Positions 1 through 7,220 of a stretch of DNA of 9,577 nt are shown here, piece after piece. The stretch's first letter is position 1. Each line of letters starts with the position of its first letter. The stretch lies in the NCBI GenBank assembly GCA_964575225.1, contig CAZNQW010000150.1:1-9577 (forward strand), written 5' to 3'. The position numbers and the translations under genes were made by a program. Origin of the DNA: CAZNQW01 sp964575225 (lineage in GTDB: Bacteria > Chloroflexota > Anaerolineae > JAAYZQ01). The notes under the pieces are model-generated. The model was not told the DNA's origin. It saw nothing but the letters and a program-made list of their open reading frames with translations, and did no database searches.

Positions 1-2
1 TT

Positions 3-1034
3 GGCTATGGCATCCAGGCCCACATGGTGCACAATGGACAGGCCGGAACGGTGATGGCCAAGACCAAAGAAATGGGATTCGGCTGGGTCAAGCAGCAGGT
101 CGAATGGAAGCACTTTGAACCCGACAAGGGCAACTATCAGTGGCCCGCGTTGGATGAGATCGTCGCCGCTGCCGACGGCGCCGGGATCAAGATCCTGTGG
201 AGTGTGGTCAATGCGCCGGCATGGTCCCGTGGCGGTCAAGATATGGGCGTGGGTGGTCCTCCCAACAATCCGGCCGACATGGGCGATTTCCTGGGCGCCA
301 TGGCGAGCCGCTACTGCGGCAGCAGCGTCAAGGCCATTGAGGTTTGGAACGAGCAGAACCTGCATTACGAGTGGGGCAACATGAAGATCGATCCCGCCGC
401 CTATATGCAACTGCTCAAAGTGGGCTATAATCGCATCAAACAGGCGTGCCCCAGCATGATCGTGGTCAGCGGCGCGCTGACGCCCACGGGTGCTCCGCCC
501 CCCAAGGCTGTCGACGATTATAACTATCTGGAAGGCATGTATCAACACGGCCTCAAGCAGTACAGCGATGCCATCGGAGCCCACCCCAGCGGCTTTAACG
601 TCGCGCCTTCCATCAAGGGGGGGCAAGCGGCGTGCGACTTTATCACGCAACAGGGCTCGTCGTTCCGGGGCCCCTGCAACACGCTCCACCATTCCTGGAG
701 TTTTTACGCCACGCTGAATGGTTACTACAACATCATGAAAAAGTACGGCGATGGCGGCAAAAAGATCTGGCCCACCGAGTTTGGCTGGGCCACGAACTGG
801 ATTGGCGATGCCAGCTATGGCTATGCTCAGGACAATTCGCGGGAGGAGCAAGCGAACTGGACCGTCGAAGCGTACAAACTGATGAAACAGTGGGGCTTTG
901 TCGGTACGGCCTTCCTATGGAACCTCAACTTTGAGGTCGTGGCCCCGGGCACCGAAAAAGCCCAGTGGGCCATCCTGAACGGCGATTGGAGCCACACTGT
1001 GACCTACAACAAGCTCAAGAGCATGGCCAAGTAG
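3..1034 (+). CDS. Clan GH-A glycoside hydrolase (GH39/GH5-like), 5'-truncated by the window edge
   Basis: The frame is open to the left edge, so about 343 residues are visible and the N-terminus is missing. An ATG at 24 lies inside the conserved domain and is not a credible start. The fragment covers nearly a whole (beta/alpha)8 hydrolase domain. The motif WNEQN carries the expected acid/base Glu (residue 117 of the visible part, codon at 351), and WPTEFGW carries the expected nucleophile Glu (residue 259, codon at 777), as in retaining clan GH-A enzymes. An early strand includes the segment NAPAW. It is a clear paralogue of the next gene: the segments around the first strand, the WNE motif and the GAH motif align along their length. 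Two cysteines (residues 211 and 225) lie in the loop before the nucleophile strand and might form a disulfide. By analogy with its paralogue it is probably exported and membrane-anchored, but that part is outside the window. The substrate cannot be read from the sequence. Confidence 0.85.
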   Translation, partial: GYGIQAHMVHNGQAGTVMAKTKEMGFGWVKQQVEWKHFEPDKGNYQWPALDEIVAAADGAGIKILWSVVNAPAWSRGGQDMGVGGPPNNPADMGDFLGAMASRYCGSSVKAIEVWNEQNLHYEWGNMKIDPAAYMQLLKVGYNRIKQACPSMIVVSGALTPTGAPPPKAVDDYNYLEGMYQHGLKQYSDAIGAHPSGFNVAPSIKGGQAACDFITQQGSSFRGPCNTLHHSWSFYATLNGYYNIMKKYGDGGKKIWPTEFGWATNWIGDASYGYAQDNSREEQANWTVEAYKLMKQWGFVGTAFLWNLNFEVVAPGTEKAQWAILNGDWSHTVTYNKLKSMAK

Positions 1035-1056
1035 CAAGCTTGATATGAGAACCGAT

Positions 1057-1083
1057 CAGGGCACGGGCGAGTCCCGTGCCCTG
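1057..1083 (+). terminator. Perfect 11-bp hairpin after the first hydrolase gene
   Basis: Arms at 1057-1067 and 1073-1083 pair perfectly over 11 bp around the 5-nt loop CGAGT, starting 23 bases after the stop codon. Position and stability fit an intrinsic terminator, but the following bases (TCATGTCTATTG) are only weakly T-rich, so it may be a weak terminator or an mRNA 3'-end stabiliser. Confidence 0.5.
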
Positions 1084-1166
1084 TCATGTCTATTGCCAGA
1101 GACTGGCAGTAGGATTGATGGGCATCGCTCTCACCCGTTGTGGGAGAGCAATGGCGGGTAGAAACT

Positions 1167-2624
1167 ATGACACAAGACATTGATGTAAAGCCTGAAAAGA
1201 ACGGAAGGCCCAATGGCGGGAATAGGGCGATGCTGGCGATCATGATCATCCTGATCGTCGGCATTGTGGTGGCGTTGTTGTTCCTGGGCGGGGTCGTCGT
1301 ATCGCGCCTCATTTCCAGGCCCGAAGTGACTGCCTGCCCGACCGCCACCCTGGCGCCGACCTTTACGGCGACGGCTGTGACCGAGCAAGTGCCGCCTGCC
1401 GCCAGCGAGGTAGCGGCCGAACCCTCGGTAACGCCCGAGCCGGTTCAGACCTCGAACGGAGAAAACGCGGAGCCAACGGCGCCAGCGCCGGCAGAAACGC
1501 CTGCCTCTCCAGAGTCCACGCAACCACCCTCACCGGGGCCGGTGCAGGTGGCCTCGCCCGACTATGCCATTCAGGCCTTTTTGTGGTGGCAGCCCGAGGT
1601 GGCCCACCGAGATCTCAGCCTGATCCGCGATGGCGGTTTCACCTGGGTCAAGCAGTGGTTCGCCTGGAGCGATATCGAGGGGCAGGGCAAGGGCCAATAC
1701 GACTGGAGCACGGCCGATCGGGTGATGGATATGGTGGACGAGTTTGGGTTGAATCTGCTGGTGCGGGTGGATCACGCCCCGGCCTGGGCGGGCACCCCTC
1801 CCGAGAACCTCGATCACTTTGCCGACTTTTTGGCGGCTATGGCGACCCGGTACAAGGGTCGCATCGACGCTTACCAGATCTGGAACGAGCCCAACCTGGC
1901 CCGCGAGTGGGGCAACAAGCCGCCCAACGCCCAGCAGTACACCCAGATGCTCAAGCGTGGCTATGAGACGATCAAGAGAATCGATCCCCATGCCCTCATC
2001 GTGAGCGCCGGCATGGCGCCCACCACCGAGCTGAGCCAGCGGGCGGTGCCGGATACCCAGTTTGTCCAGTCTATGTACAAGGCCGGGGCGCAGCCCTACT
2101 TTGATATGCTGGGCGCTCATGGGGCGGGCTACAAGGCTCCGCCCGAGATGGATCCGGGCGATGTGGCCAACGACTCCAACTATTACAATGTGGGCGATCC
2201 CAACTGCCCGGGGCCGGGCTGCCGCATTTACTGCTTCCGCCACGTTGAGGACTTGAGGCAGATCATGGTGGACAATGGCGACGTTAACAAGCAGGTCGCC
2301 GTGTTAGAGTTTGGCTGGACCATGGATGAGCGGCCCGATAGCCCCTACTACTGGCACCGGGTGGCCGATCAGTTTGTGCAGGGTGACTATATGGTGCGCG
2401 CCTACAAGTATGCCAAAGACCACTGGCAGCCCTGGATCGGCATCATGAGTGTGATCTATATGCCTGACGCCAAGTGGACCCAGGCCGACGAACAGTACTG
2501 GTGGTCGGTGATGGAGCCGAGCCAGGTGGATGAGCTGTTTCTCAAAGCCCCCTACGTCATGCTCTGCGAGTACCTGAATGAGGTGCGGGGCTTGCCCCGC
2601 TGCCGCTACCTGCCCGCGAACTAA
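1167..2624 (+). CDS. Membrane-anchored clan GH-A glycoside hydrolase (GH39/GH5-like)
   Basis: This encodes 485 residues from ATG 1167. An in-frame GTG at 1140 would add nine residues; the ATG is preferred because it gives a natural cytoplasmic tail before the anchor, though neither start has a strong Shine-Dalgarno. Residues 1-20 are polar and basic, 21-45 form one hydrophobic helix, and about 49-130 are a Pro/Thr/Ala/Glu-rich stalk. The catalytic domain runs from about 132 to the end. WNEPN holds the expected acid/base E241 and LEFGW the expected nucleophile E381. The domain should therefore be displayed outside the membrane and cleave a glycan by a retaining mechanism. It is a tandem paralogue of the preceding gene. 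A loop before the nucleophile strand carries three cysteines (C347, C352, C356) spaced CX4CX3C, possibly a disulfide or metal site. No clear promoter is seen in the 1084-1166 gap. Family level is fairly sure; substrate (cellulose, other beta-glucan, or the cell's own exopolysaccharide) is unknown. Confidence 0.85.
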   Translation: MTQDIDVKPEKNGRPNGGNRAMLAIMIILIVGIVVALLFLGGVVVSRLISRPEVTACPTATLAPTFTATAVTEQVPPAASEVAAEPSVTPEPVQTSNGENAEPTAPAPAETPASPESTQPPSPGPVQVASPDYAIQAFLWWQPEVAHRDLSLIRDGGFTWVKQWFAWSDIEGQGKGQYDWSTADRVMDMVDEFGLNLLVRVDHAPAWAGTPPENLDHFADFLAAMATRYKGRIDAYQIWNEPNLAREWGNKPPNAQQYTQMLKRGYETIKRIDPHALIVSAGMAPTTELSQRAVPDTQFVQSMYKAGAQPYFDMLGAHGAGYKAPPEMDPGDVANDSNYYNVGDPNCPGPGCRIYCFRHVEDLRQIMVDNGDVNKQVAVLEFGWTMDERPDSPYYWHRVADQFVQGDYMVRAYKYAKDHWQPWIGIMSVIYMPDAKWTQADEQYWWSVMEPSQVDELFLKAPYVMLCEYLNEVRGLPRCRYLPAN

Positions 2625-2650
2625 TGCCGGCGCTCAATCTATCTGGAAAT

Positions 2651-2688
2651 AAAAAGGGGCCATCGGCACGCTGCCGACGGCCTCTTTT
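2651..2688. terminator. Intrinsic terminator between convergent genes
   Basis: Arms 2658-2668 and 2672-2682 fold around a 3-nt loop. On the minus strand the stem is 11 bp with one G-U pair and is followed by CCTTTTTATTT, a strong terminator for the minus-strand gene ending at 2704. On the plus strand the same position is an A-C mismatch, but an A-tract before and CTCTTTT after the stem could also end the hydrolase transcript. Confidence 0.75.
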
Positions 2689-2703
2689 GGATCTTGCGGT
2701 TGG

Positions 2704-3405
2704 TTAGTAGGTGCGCTGCCAGTCGACGCGAAAGGCGTTCGCCACACTGGGATCGAATTGGATCTGCACCTTGGGGCTGATGGGATTCCCCGAGGCATCC
2801 AGCACCACCAGATCCCACCCGACTACATCGTGGCCGATGGGGATGTTGTACTGGCCACTCTCGGCGCCGCCCTTGGTGGGGGCCGGCGGCAGCGTATTCC
2901 ATTCGTTCAGCGCCTGCACCTGGACGCCCTCCAGGCCGTTCCCTGCGGCATCACGGACGGTGCCGACCAGGTAGCAGCAGTTGGGATAGGCAGAATCGGC
3001 CTTGGGCGGACTGGCCAATCGGAAGGGGTAGGTCGGCGCAGGGGCGACCGAAGGCGGCTGAGGCGGCAGCGTCACAGTGGGCAGCGGCTCGGTGGGTTCT
3101 GGGGGAGGCTGGGTGGCAGCCGGTTGCTCGGCAGCCACGGTGGCTGTAGGCAGGTCCACCGGCAGAGTGATCCCTGTGGTGGGGGTGATCGCTACGGTGG
3201 GCGTGATCACCATCACGGTGGGGATGAGGGTGGGCGACGGCGTCACAGTAGGCCGCGCTGCTTCGCTTACCTCGGTGCTCGGCGGTTGGGTGGGCAGGGC
3301 GCGGATGGCGTCGCGGCTCGATACAAAGCCGGTGTAGGCTACGTAACTGCCCAGGACGAGCACGAGCAAGACAAGAAAGAATCCGAATGCGTATCCTTTA
3401 TTCAT
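2704..3405 (-). CDS. Membrane-anchored Pro/Thr-stalk protein with carboxypeptidase-regulatory-like domain
   Basis: A 233-residue protein of unknown function. Residues 6-25 form an uncleaved-looking signal anchor (no lipobox cysteine). Residues about 36-128 are a low-complexity Pro/Thr/Val stalk with many PTV, TPT and PPP steps. Residues about 130-233 form a beta-rich domain. In it, GTVRDAAGNGLEGVQVQAL resembles the start of carboxypeptidase-regulatory/CnaB-like Ig folds, in which a G-x-V-x-D-x2-G-x-x-L-x-G-V motif is typical. A Cys-Cys pair sits at 143-144. The likely site is the outer face of the membrane, with the small domain held away by the stalk. It might be a binding or structural surface protein; no catalytic motif is visible. 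A good promoter lies 57-85 bp upstream. The ATG at 3405 has no clear Shine-Dalgarno but starts cleanly at the anchor. The gene lies downstream of the phosphorylase on the same strand, so read-through is possible. Confidence 0.75.
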   Translation of the reverse strand: MNKGYAFGFFLVLLVLVLGSYVAYTGFVSSRDAIRALPTQPPSTEVSEAARPTVTPSPTLIPTVMVITPTVAITPTTGITLPVDLPTATVAAEQPAATQPPPEPTEPLPTVTLPPQPPSVAPAPTYPFRLASPPKADSAYPNCCYLVGTVRDAAGNGLEGVQVQALNEWNTLPPAPTKGGAESGQYNIPIGHDVVGWDLVVLDASGNPISPKVQIQFDPSVANAFRVDWQRTY

Positions 3406-3461
3406 AAAACCAACGTTTTTCGCGATTTTCAGGGCGGGTGTGCCCCGCTGTTCTTGCAGGC

Positions 3462-3490
3462 ATTATACTCGAAAAGACCTCTGCGGGCAA
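3462..3490 (-). promoter_or_regulatory. Sigma70-type promoter for the stalk-protein gene
   Basis: On the minus strand, TTGCCC (3485-3490) is followed after exactly 17 nt by a perfect TATAAT (3462-3467). Transcription would begin near 3455, giving a leader of about 50 nt. The leader contains a short GCGGG/CCCGC hairpin at about 3433-3448. Confidence 0.75.
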
Positions 3491-3540
3491 ACAGGTGGCA
3501 GTCAGGGGGCGGCGAGCAAAGTTCCCGTGGCCCAAGCTGC

Positions 3541-6009
3541 TTAGGTGGTCGGACTGCCCAGGGCGACCCGGACGTGGACCTGGGCCTGGCCCGGGGGCGG
3601 GAACGGCACAACGTCTCCGGAGATGGGGCAATCCTCCACCGTCAGCGCTACCCAATTTCCCTGCCCCACCCGTTGGACCGAAATGTGGTAGGTGACCCCT
3701 CGAAACACCCGTTTGGCTTCCAGGCTGCGCCAGCCGCTGGGTAGCACGGGGGCGATCTTGAGGCCGGTGAAGGTGGGTCGGATGCCCAGGATCCATTGGG
3801 TGATGGCCACATAGTTCCAGGCCGCGGTGCCGGTGAGCCACGAGTTCTTGGCCTCTCCGTGAGTGGGCGCATCGCGTCCGGCGATCATTTGAGCGTACAC
3901 GTAGGGTTCGCAGCGGTGCAGGTCGCTCAGTTTCTCCCGAGCGGAGGGCTGAATCCGCAGGTAATAGTCGTGGGCTTGGTCGCCGTGGTCCAAAAGCGTC
4001 TCGGCGATCATGATCCAGGGGTTGGTGTGGCAAAAGATGCCGGCATTCTCCTTATAGCCTGGCGGATAGGACGAGATCTCGCCCAGGTGCAGATAGTATT
4101 GGGAATAGGCCGGTTGCAGCAACACGATGCCATGCTCAGTCGCCAGGCGCGCCCCCACCGAGGCCAGAGCCTTTTCTGCCAGGCCATCCTCCAAGCCGAT
4201 GCCGGCCATCACACAGATGCCCTGGGGTTCGATGAAAATCTGGCCTTCCTCACAGTCGCGAGAGCCGATCTTGCGCCCGGCGTCGTCGTAGGCGCGCAGA
4301 AACCAGTCGCCGTCCCAGCCATGCCGGCGCACGGTGGCCTCCATCCGAGCTGCCTCTCCCTCGTAATCCCGCGCCTCCGCCTCCAGGCCCTGTTGGCGGG
4401 CAATGGCGGCCATCTCTTTGGCCGCCAACACAAACAGGCCGGCGATAAAGACCGATTCGGCGGTTTGGCCGTCCTTGGTGGTGGTGGTCTGAAAGGACTC
4501 GCCTGGCTCCCGCGAAAAGGTGTTGAGGTTCAGGCAGTCGTTCCAGTCGGCACGCCCGATCAATGGCAGACCGTGGGGCCCCAGGCGATCCAGCGTGTAC
4601 TGCACGCTGCGTTGCAGATGTTCGTACAGCGGCTGCTCAGAGCCCGGCTGGTTGTCGTAGGGTACCGGTTCGTTGAGGATGTTTCCGTCGCCCGTCTCTT
4701 TGAGGTAGGCGGCTGTGCTCAGGACCAACCACAGGGGATCGTCGTGAAAGTTGCCACCGACGGCGTCGTTTCCCCGTTTGGTGAGGGGTTGGTATTGGTG
4801 GTAGGCGCCGCCTGTTTCCAACTGGGTGGCGGCCAGGTCCAGGATGCGCTCGCGAGCCCGCGCAGGGATCAGGTGTAGAAAGCCCAGCAGGTCCTGGTTC
4901 GAGTCGCGAAAGCCCATGCCGCGCCCAATGCCCGATTCGAAATAGGAGGCCGAGCGGGAAAGGTTAAAGGTCACCATGCACTGATAGGCATTCCAGATGT
5001 TGACCATGCGGTTGGTGTGCACGTCGGGGGTCTCGACCTGGAGGGTATTCAACAGGGTGTCCCAATGGGCGCGCAGGGCGGCAAAGGCCGATTCGACGTT
5101 CTCGCCGTTGCGGTACCGGTCGATGATGGGCTCTACCGTCTGCTTGTGGATGGTCTGCGAGCCGGGCGGATCGAACTTGGCGTCGTCCGGGTTCTCGTGG
5201 TAGCCCAGCACAAAGGTGAGGGACCGGGTCTCTCCCGGTTCGAGAATTACCTTCGCATGATGGGAACCGATGGGCGCCCAGCCGTGGGCAATCGAGTTCG
5301 CCGATTGGCCGCGCTCGACGACGACCGGGTTCTCCCAGCCGCGATAGGCCCCCAAGAAAGCCTCCCGTTGGGTATCGGTACCTGCCACGGCCTCGGAGCA
5401 GGCAAAGTAGGCAAAGTGGTTGCGCCGCTCGCGGTATTCGGTCTTGTGGTAGATCACCCCGTCGACCACTTCGACTTCACCGATGTTCAGGTTCCGCTGG
5501 TAGTTGGTCGAGTCGTCCCACGCATCCCACAGACAGAATTCGATGCAGGAGAAAACCGATAGGTGGGCCGTGTCTGGGCGATGGTTGGTCACCGCTAGCT
5601 GCCATATCTCCAGGGTTTCGCCCAGGGGCACAAAGTAGCGGGTGTGGGCCTCGATCCCCTGGTAGGTGGAGCCAATGAGGGTGTAGCCCAGGCCGTGACG
5701 ACAGCGATAGTCCTCGAGATCGTGCCGGGTGGGCATCCACGACGGCGACCAAAAGGCGCCCGCATCGGGCCCCGGCCCATCGTCCCGCAGATAGAGGTAG
5801 CGCCCGCCGAGATCGAGGGGGACGTTGTTGTATCGATAGCGAGTGAGCCGGCGCAACCGCGCGTCGCGGTAAAAGGAATACCCTCCGGCGGTGTGGGAAA
5901 TCAGCCCGATGTAGGCGTCGGTCCCCAGGTAGTTGATCCAGGGCAGGGGGGTGTCGGGCCGGGTGATCACATACTCTCGCCGCTCGTCGTCGAAAAATCC
6001 GTACCGCAT
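3541..6009 (-). CDS. Cellobiose phosphorylase (GH94)
   Basis: The 822-residue product matches the usual length of GH94 cellobiose phosphorylases. It would convert cellobiose and phosphate to alpha-glucose 1-phosphate and glucose in the cytosol; there is no signal peptide. The N-terminus (YGFFDD..EYVIT, then PWINYLG) and the following SFYRDARLRRLTRYRYNN segment are typical of this subfamily. The motif ADWNDCLNLNTF carries W489 and D491; by motif order D491 is the catalytic general acid. Conserved GIGRGMGFRDSNQD, GGNFHDDPLW and AKNSWLTGTAAWNY segments are also present. The frame is open to ATG 6162, but the start is placed at ATG 6009 because AAGGAG (6015-6020) sits 5 nt upstream and homology begins there; an adjacent ATG at 6012 has only 2 nt spacing. 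Cellodextrin phosphorylases are longer; cellobionate or chitobiose phosphorylase is less likely from the motifs. With the surface hydrolases it would complete a beta-glucan use route. It has its own promoter; no terminator is seen right after it. Confidence 0.9.
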   Translation of the reverse strand: MRYGFFDDERREYVITRPDTPLPWINYLGTDAYIGLISHTAGGYSFYRDARLRRLTRYRYNNVPLDLGGRYLYLRDDGPGPDAGAFWSPSWMPTRHDLEDYRCRHGLGYTLIGSTYQGIEAHTRYFVPLGETLEIWQLAVTNHRPDTAHLSVFSCIEFCLWDAWDDSTNYQRNLNIGEVEVVDGVIYHKTEYRERRNHFAYFACSEAVAGTDTQREAFLGAYRGWENPVVVERGQSANSIAHGWAPIGSHHAKVILEPGETRSLTFVLGYHENPDDAKFDPPGSQTIHKQTVEPIIDRYRNGENVESAFAALRAHWDTLLNTLQVETPDVHTNRMVNIWNAYQCMVTFNLSRSASYFESGIGRGMGFRDSNQDLLGFLHLIPARARERILDLAATQLETGGAYHQYQPLTKRGNDAVGGNFHDDPLWLVLSTAAYLKETGDGNILNEPVPYDNQPGSEQPLYEHLQRSVQYTLDRLGPHGLPLIGRADWNDCLNLNTFSREPGESFQTTTTKDGQTAESVFIAGLFVLAAKEMAAIARQQGLEAEARDYEGEAARMEATVRRHGWDGDWFLRAYDDAGRKIGSRDCEEGQIFIEPQGICVMAGIGLEDGLAEKALASVGARLATEHGIVLLQPAYSQYYLHLGEISSYPPGYKENAGIFCHTNPWIMIAETLLDHGDQAHDYYLRIQPSAREKLSDLHRCEPYVYAQMIAGRDAPTHGEAKNSWLTGTAAWNYVAITQWILGIRPTFTGLKIAPVLPSGWRSLEAKRVFRGVTYHISVQRVGQGNWVALTVEDCPISGDVVPFPPPGQAQVHVRVALGSPTT

Positions 6010-6014
6010 CATGG

Positions 6015-6020
6015 CTCCTT
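6015..6020 (-). promoter_or_regulatory. Ribosome-binding site that fixes the phosphorylase start
   Basis: AAGGAG on the minus strand lies 5 nt before ATG 6009 and 2 nt before ATG 6012. It argues against the 51-residue N-terminal extension that an upstream ATG at 6162 would give; that ATG also lies upstream of the predicted promoter. Confidence 0.85.
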
Positions 6021-6044
6021 GAAGGGGATGGGTCTCTTGATCTG

Positions 6045-6067
6045 GCGCCGGGCCCCATGCCCGGCGC
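6045..6067 (-). promoter_or_regulatory. Stable GC hairpin in the phosphorylase mRNA leader
   Basis: Arms 6045-6053 and 6059-6067 form a perfect 9-bp GC stem with a 5-nt loop. It sits between the predicted start of transcription (about 6094) and the ribosome-binding site, with no T-run after it. It could be a regulatory leader structure, an operator-like dyad, or only a GC-rich palindrome. Confidence 0.45.
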
Positions 6068-6100
6068 GCCGTTGATTTCCCTGCTGTTGAGATGGTATCC

Positions 6101-6129
6101 AGTATACTTGGAGATGGGGTGCTCGTCAA
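6101..6129 (-). promoter_or_regulatory. Sigma70-type promoter for the phosphorylase gene
   Basis: On the minus strand, TTGACG (6124-6129) is followed after exactly 17 nt by TATACT (6101-6106). Ten of twelve bases match consensus. Transcription would start near 6094, giving an 85-nt leader. Confidence 0.8.
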
Positions 6130-6211
6130 GCTGGCCTGCCCGATGGAGCTGGGCTGTTGCAATTTCGGCCATTCGATCTGATTTGGCGCTCACCGCGTCC
6201 GTCTCGGAGGC

Positions 6212-6318
6212 GGCCCCGCGAAAGGCCCATAAGTGTGGATGCCCGCTTCCGCGGGCATGACGGCAATTGTGCGGTCCGCTGCCCTGTCGTCGCCCTCGCG
6301 AAAGCGGGGGCCCATGGA
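6212..6318. repeat. REP-like intergenic element: inverted pair of palindromes
   Basis: Two hairpins of the widespread 'GGAT-CCCGC-TT-C-GCGGG-ATGAC' style lie in opposite orientation. The first, 6240-6257, is a perfect 7-bp stem TGCCCGC/GCGGGCA with a TTCC loop, preceded by GTGTGGA and followed by TGACGG. The second, 6292-6311, has an 8-bp stem with one G-T pair and a GAAA loop, and reads on the minus strand as CCATGGGCCCCCGCTTTCGC, followed by GAGGGCGACG. A degenerate third half (CCGCGAAAGGCCCAT) lies at about 6216-6230. The rest of the 6130-6450 gap shows no gene. Such units are usually repeated many times between genes of a genome, but this cannot be checked from one window. Confidence 0.55.
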
Positions 6319-6453
6319 TACTGCCTGCGAGTACGCGGATGTGACAAAGGCAAATCGGTTTCGTATTTGCAAGGGGTTCAGAGTTCCATGGGTGGGATTC
6401 GCATCTGGAGCGTTTTCCACCAACGGGTATGCACCACCACCCACGCGAGCCCT

Positions 6454-6482
6454 TTGACAGCGCCTGGGGGGTATGCTATACT
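6454..6482 (+). promoter_or_regulatory. Near-consensus extended -10 promoter for the two-TM protein gene
   Basis: TTGACA (6454-6459) is a perfect -35. After exactly 17 nt comes TATACT (6477-6482), preceded by TGC, an extended -10 element. Transcription would start near 6489, 27 bases before the GTG start codon. Confidence 0.85.
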
Positions 6483-6515
6483 CGAGCCACAACGTGAACA
6501 GAGGACCGTGGATCG

Positions 6516-7187
6516 GTGACATTGATCGGGTTTGTCTTCAAGGTGTTGTATCGGCTGCAGAACCATCATTGGGCGGGTTGGCCCTTTTCGCGCTGGGTGG
6601 GCCTCGTGCTGGTGGCGGGGGGGCTGGCGGCGCTCGTTTCCCGTTGGCCGCGGATGGAGCTGGCCCTGCTCCTGGGGTTGGCTTGGCTGCTGTATGTCTT
6701 CCTGTTGGCTTGGGCGGGACGGCGGCGCTTTGCCCACTTTGTGCCCCTTGCCCAAGGCGACGGTCCCCCCGCGGAGGATGTGCCTCCGCTGGGCAAGGCC
6801 GAACGGGTGCCGATCCGCGCCAGCGGTTGGTTCAGCGTGCAGGGCAAGGAGCGCCACCTGGCCGACATCGAGGCAGACTATGAATCGGTGGGGACGCGGG
6901 AACACATCATCCTGGGCCGCTTGCGCCCCTCTCGTTTTCTGGGGCTGGGGCGGTGGCCCGCAGAAGAGATCGGCTGGTGGTACATCTTTTTCCAGCCGAC
7001 CATGATCCGGCGCCTGCGGGTGGGCCATCTCTGTTTTGGCGCGCGGCCGCGCCTGGCCTTGCAGGTGGTCTATGCAGCCGGTGAGGAGAAGCAGGAAACG
7101 GTTCACTTGATCTTTGAGGACGCGCAGACGCTGCGCCGGGTGTGGAACGATCTGGGAAAGGATGCGCCCTCGGGTGTGATGGATTGA
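6516..7187 (+). CDS. Two-TM membrane protein of unknown function with C-terminal soluble domain
   Basis: This encodes 223 residues from GTG 6516, with a GAGGA at 6501-6505 ten bases upstream. I do not recognise the family. Residues about 27-42 and 47-67 form a tight pair of membrane helices joined by a short SRWPRME turn. Basic residues on both outer flanks (K9, R13; R69-R71) predict both ends in the cytoplasm. Residues about 75-100 are a Pro-rich linker. Residues about 100-215 look like alternating beta strands (the IILGRL, WWYIFF, LALQVVY and TVHLIF segments) closed by a C-terminal helix (AQTLRRVWNDLG). That layout would fit a PH-like beta barrel, but this is a guess from pattern only. The gene stands alone: it is divergent from the phosphorylase and convergent with the signalling operon. 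A minus-strand frame over the same bases is Pro/Arg/His-rich and is judged a shadow; the plus frame has the promoter, membrane helices and natural composition. Confidence 0.75.
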   Translation: MTLIGFVFKVLYRLQNHHWAGWPFSRWVGLVLVAGGLAALVSRWPRMELALLLGLAWLLYVFLLAWAGRRRFAHFVPLAQGDGPPAEDVPPLGKAERVPIRASGWFSVQGKERHLADIEADYESVGTREHIILGRLRPSRFLGLGRWPAEEIGWWYIFFQPTMIRRLRVGHLCFGARPRLALQVVYAAGEEKQETVHLIFEDAQTLRRVWNDLGKDAPSGVMD

Positions 7188-7220
7188 GGGTGCGCGGCTG
7201 CGGCGCAGGTTTTCGATAGG

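Noticed and set aside
1094..1108. TGCCAG-AGA-CTGGCA dyad upstream of the second hydrolase
   Set aside because: A 6-bp inverted repeat of this kind is easily expected by chance, and without a recognisable promoter beside it I cannot support an operator call.
3491..3540. Terminator right after the phosphorylase gene
   Set aside because: No convincing stem with a following T-run was found on the minus strand, so read-through into the stalk-protein gene remains possible.
3796..4878. 360-codon plus-strand open frame inside the phosphorylase gene
   Set aside because: It lies opposite highly conserved GH94 motifs, has low-complexity Gly/Val/Ala composition and no start signals. It is antisense shadow.
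6010..6162. 51-residue N-terminal extension of the cellobiose phosphorylase
   Set aside because: It lacks homology, would start upstream of the promoter at 6101-6129, and the Shine-Dalgarno points to ATG 6009.
6212..6318. Possible CRISPR or insertion-sequence remnant in the divergent intergenic region
   Set aside because: There are no regularly spaced direct repeats and no transposase fragment; the palindrome pair fits a REP-like element better.
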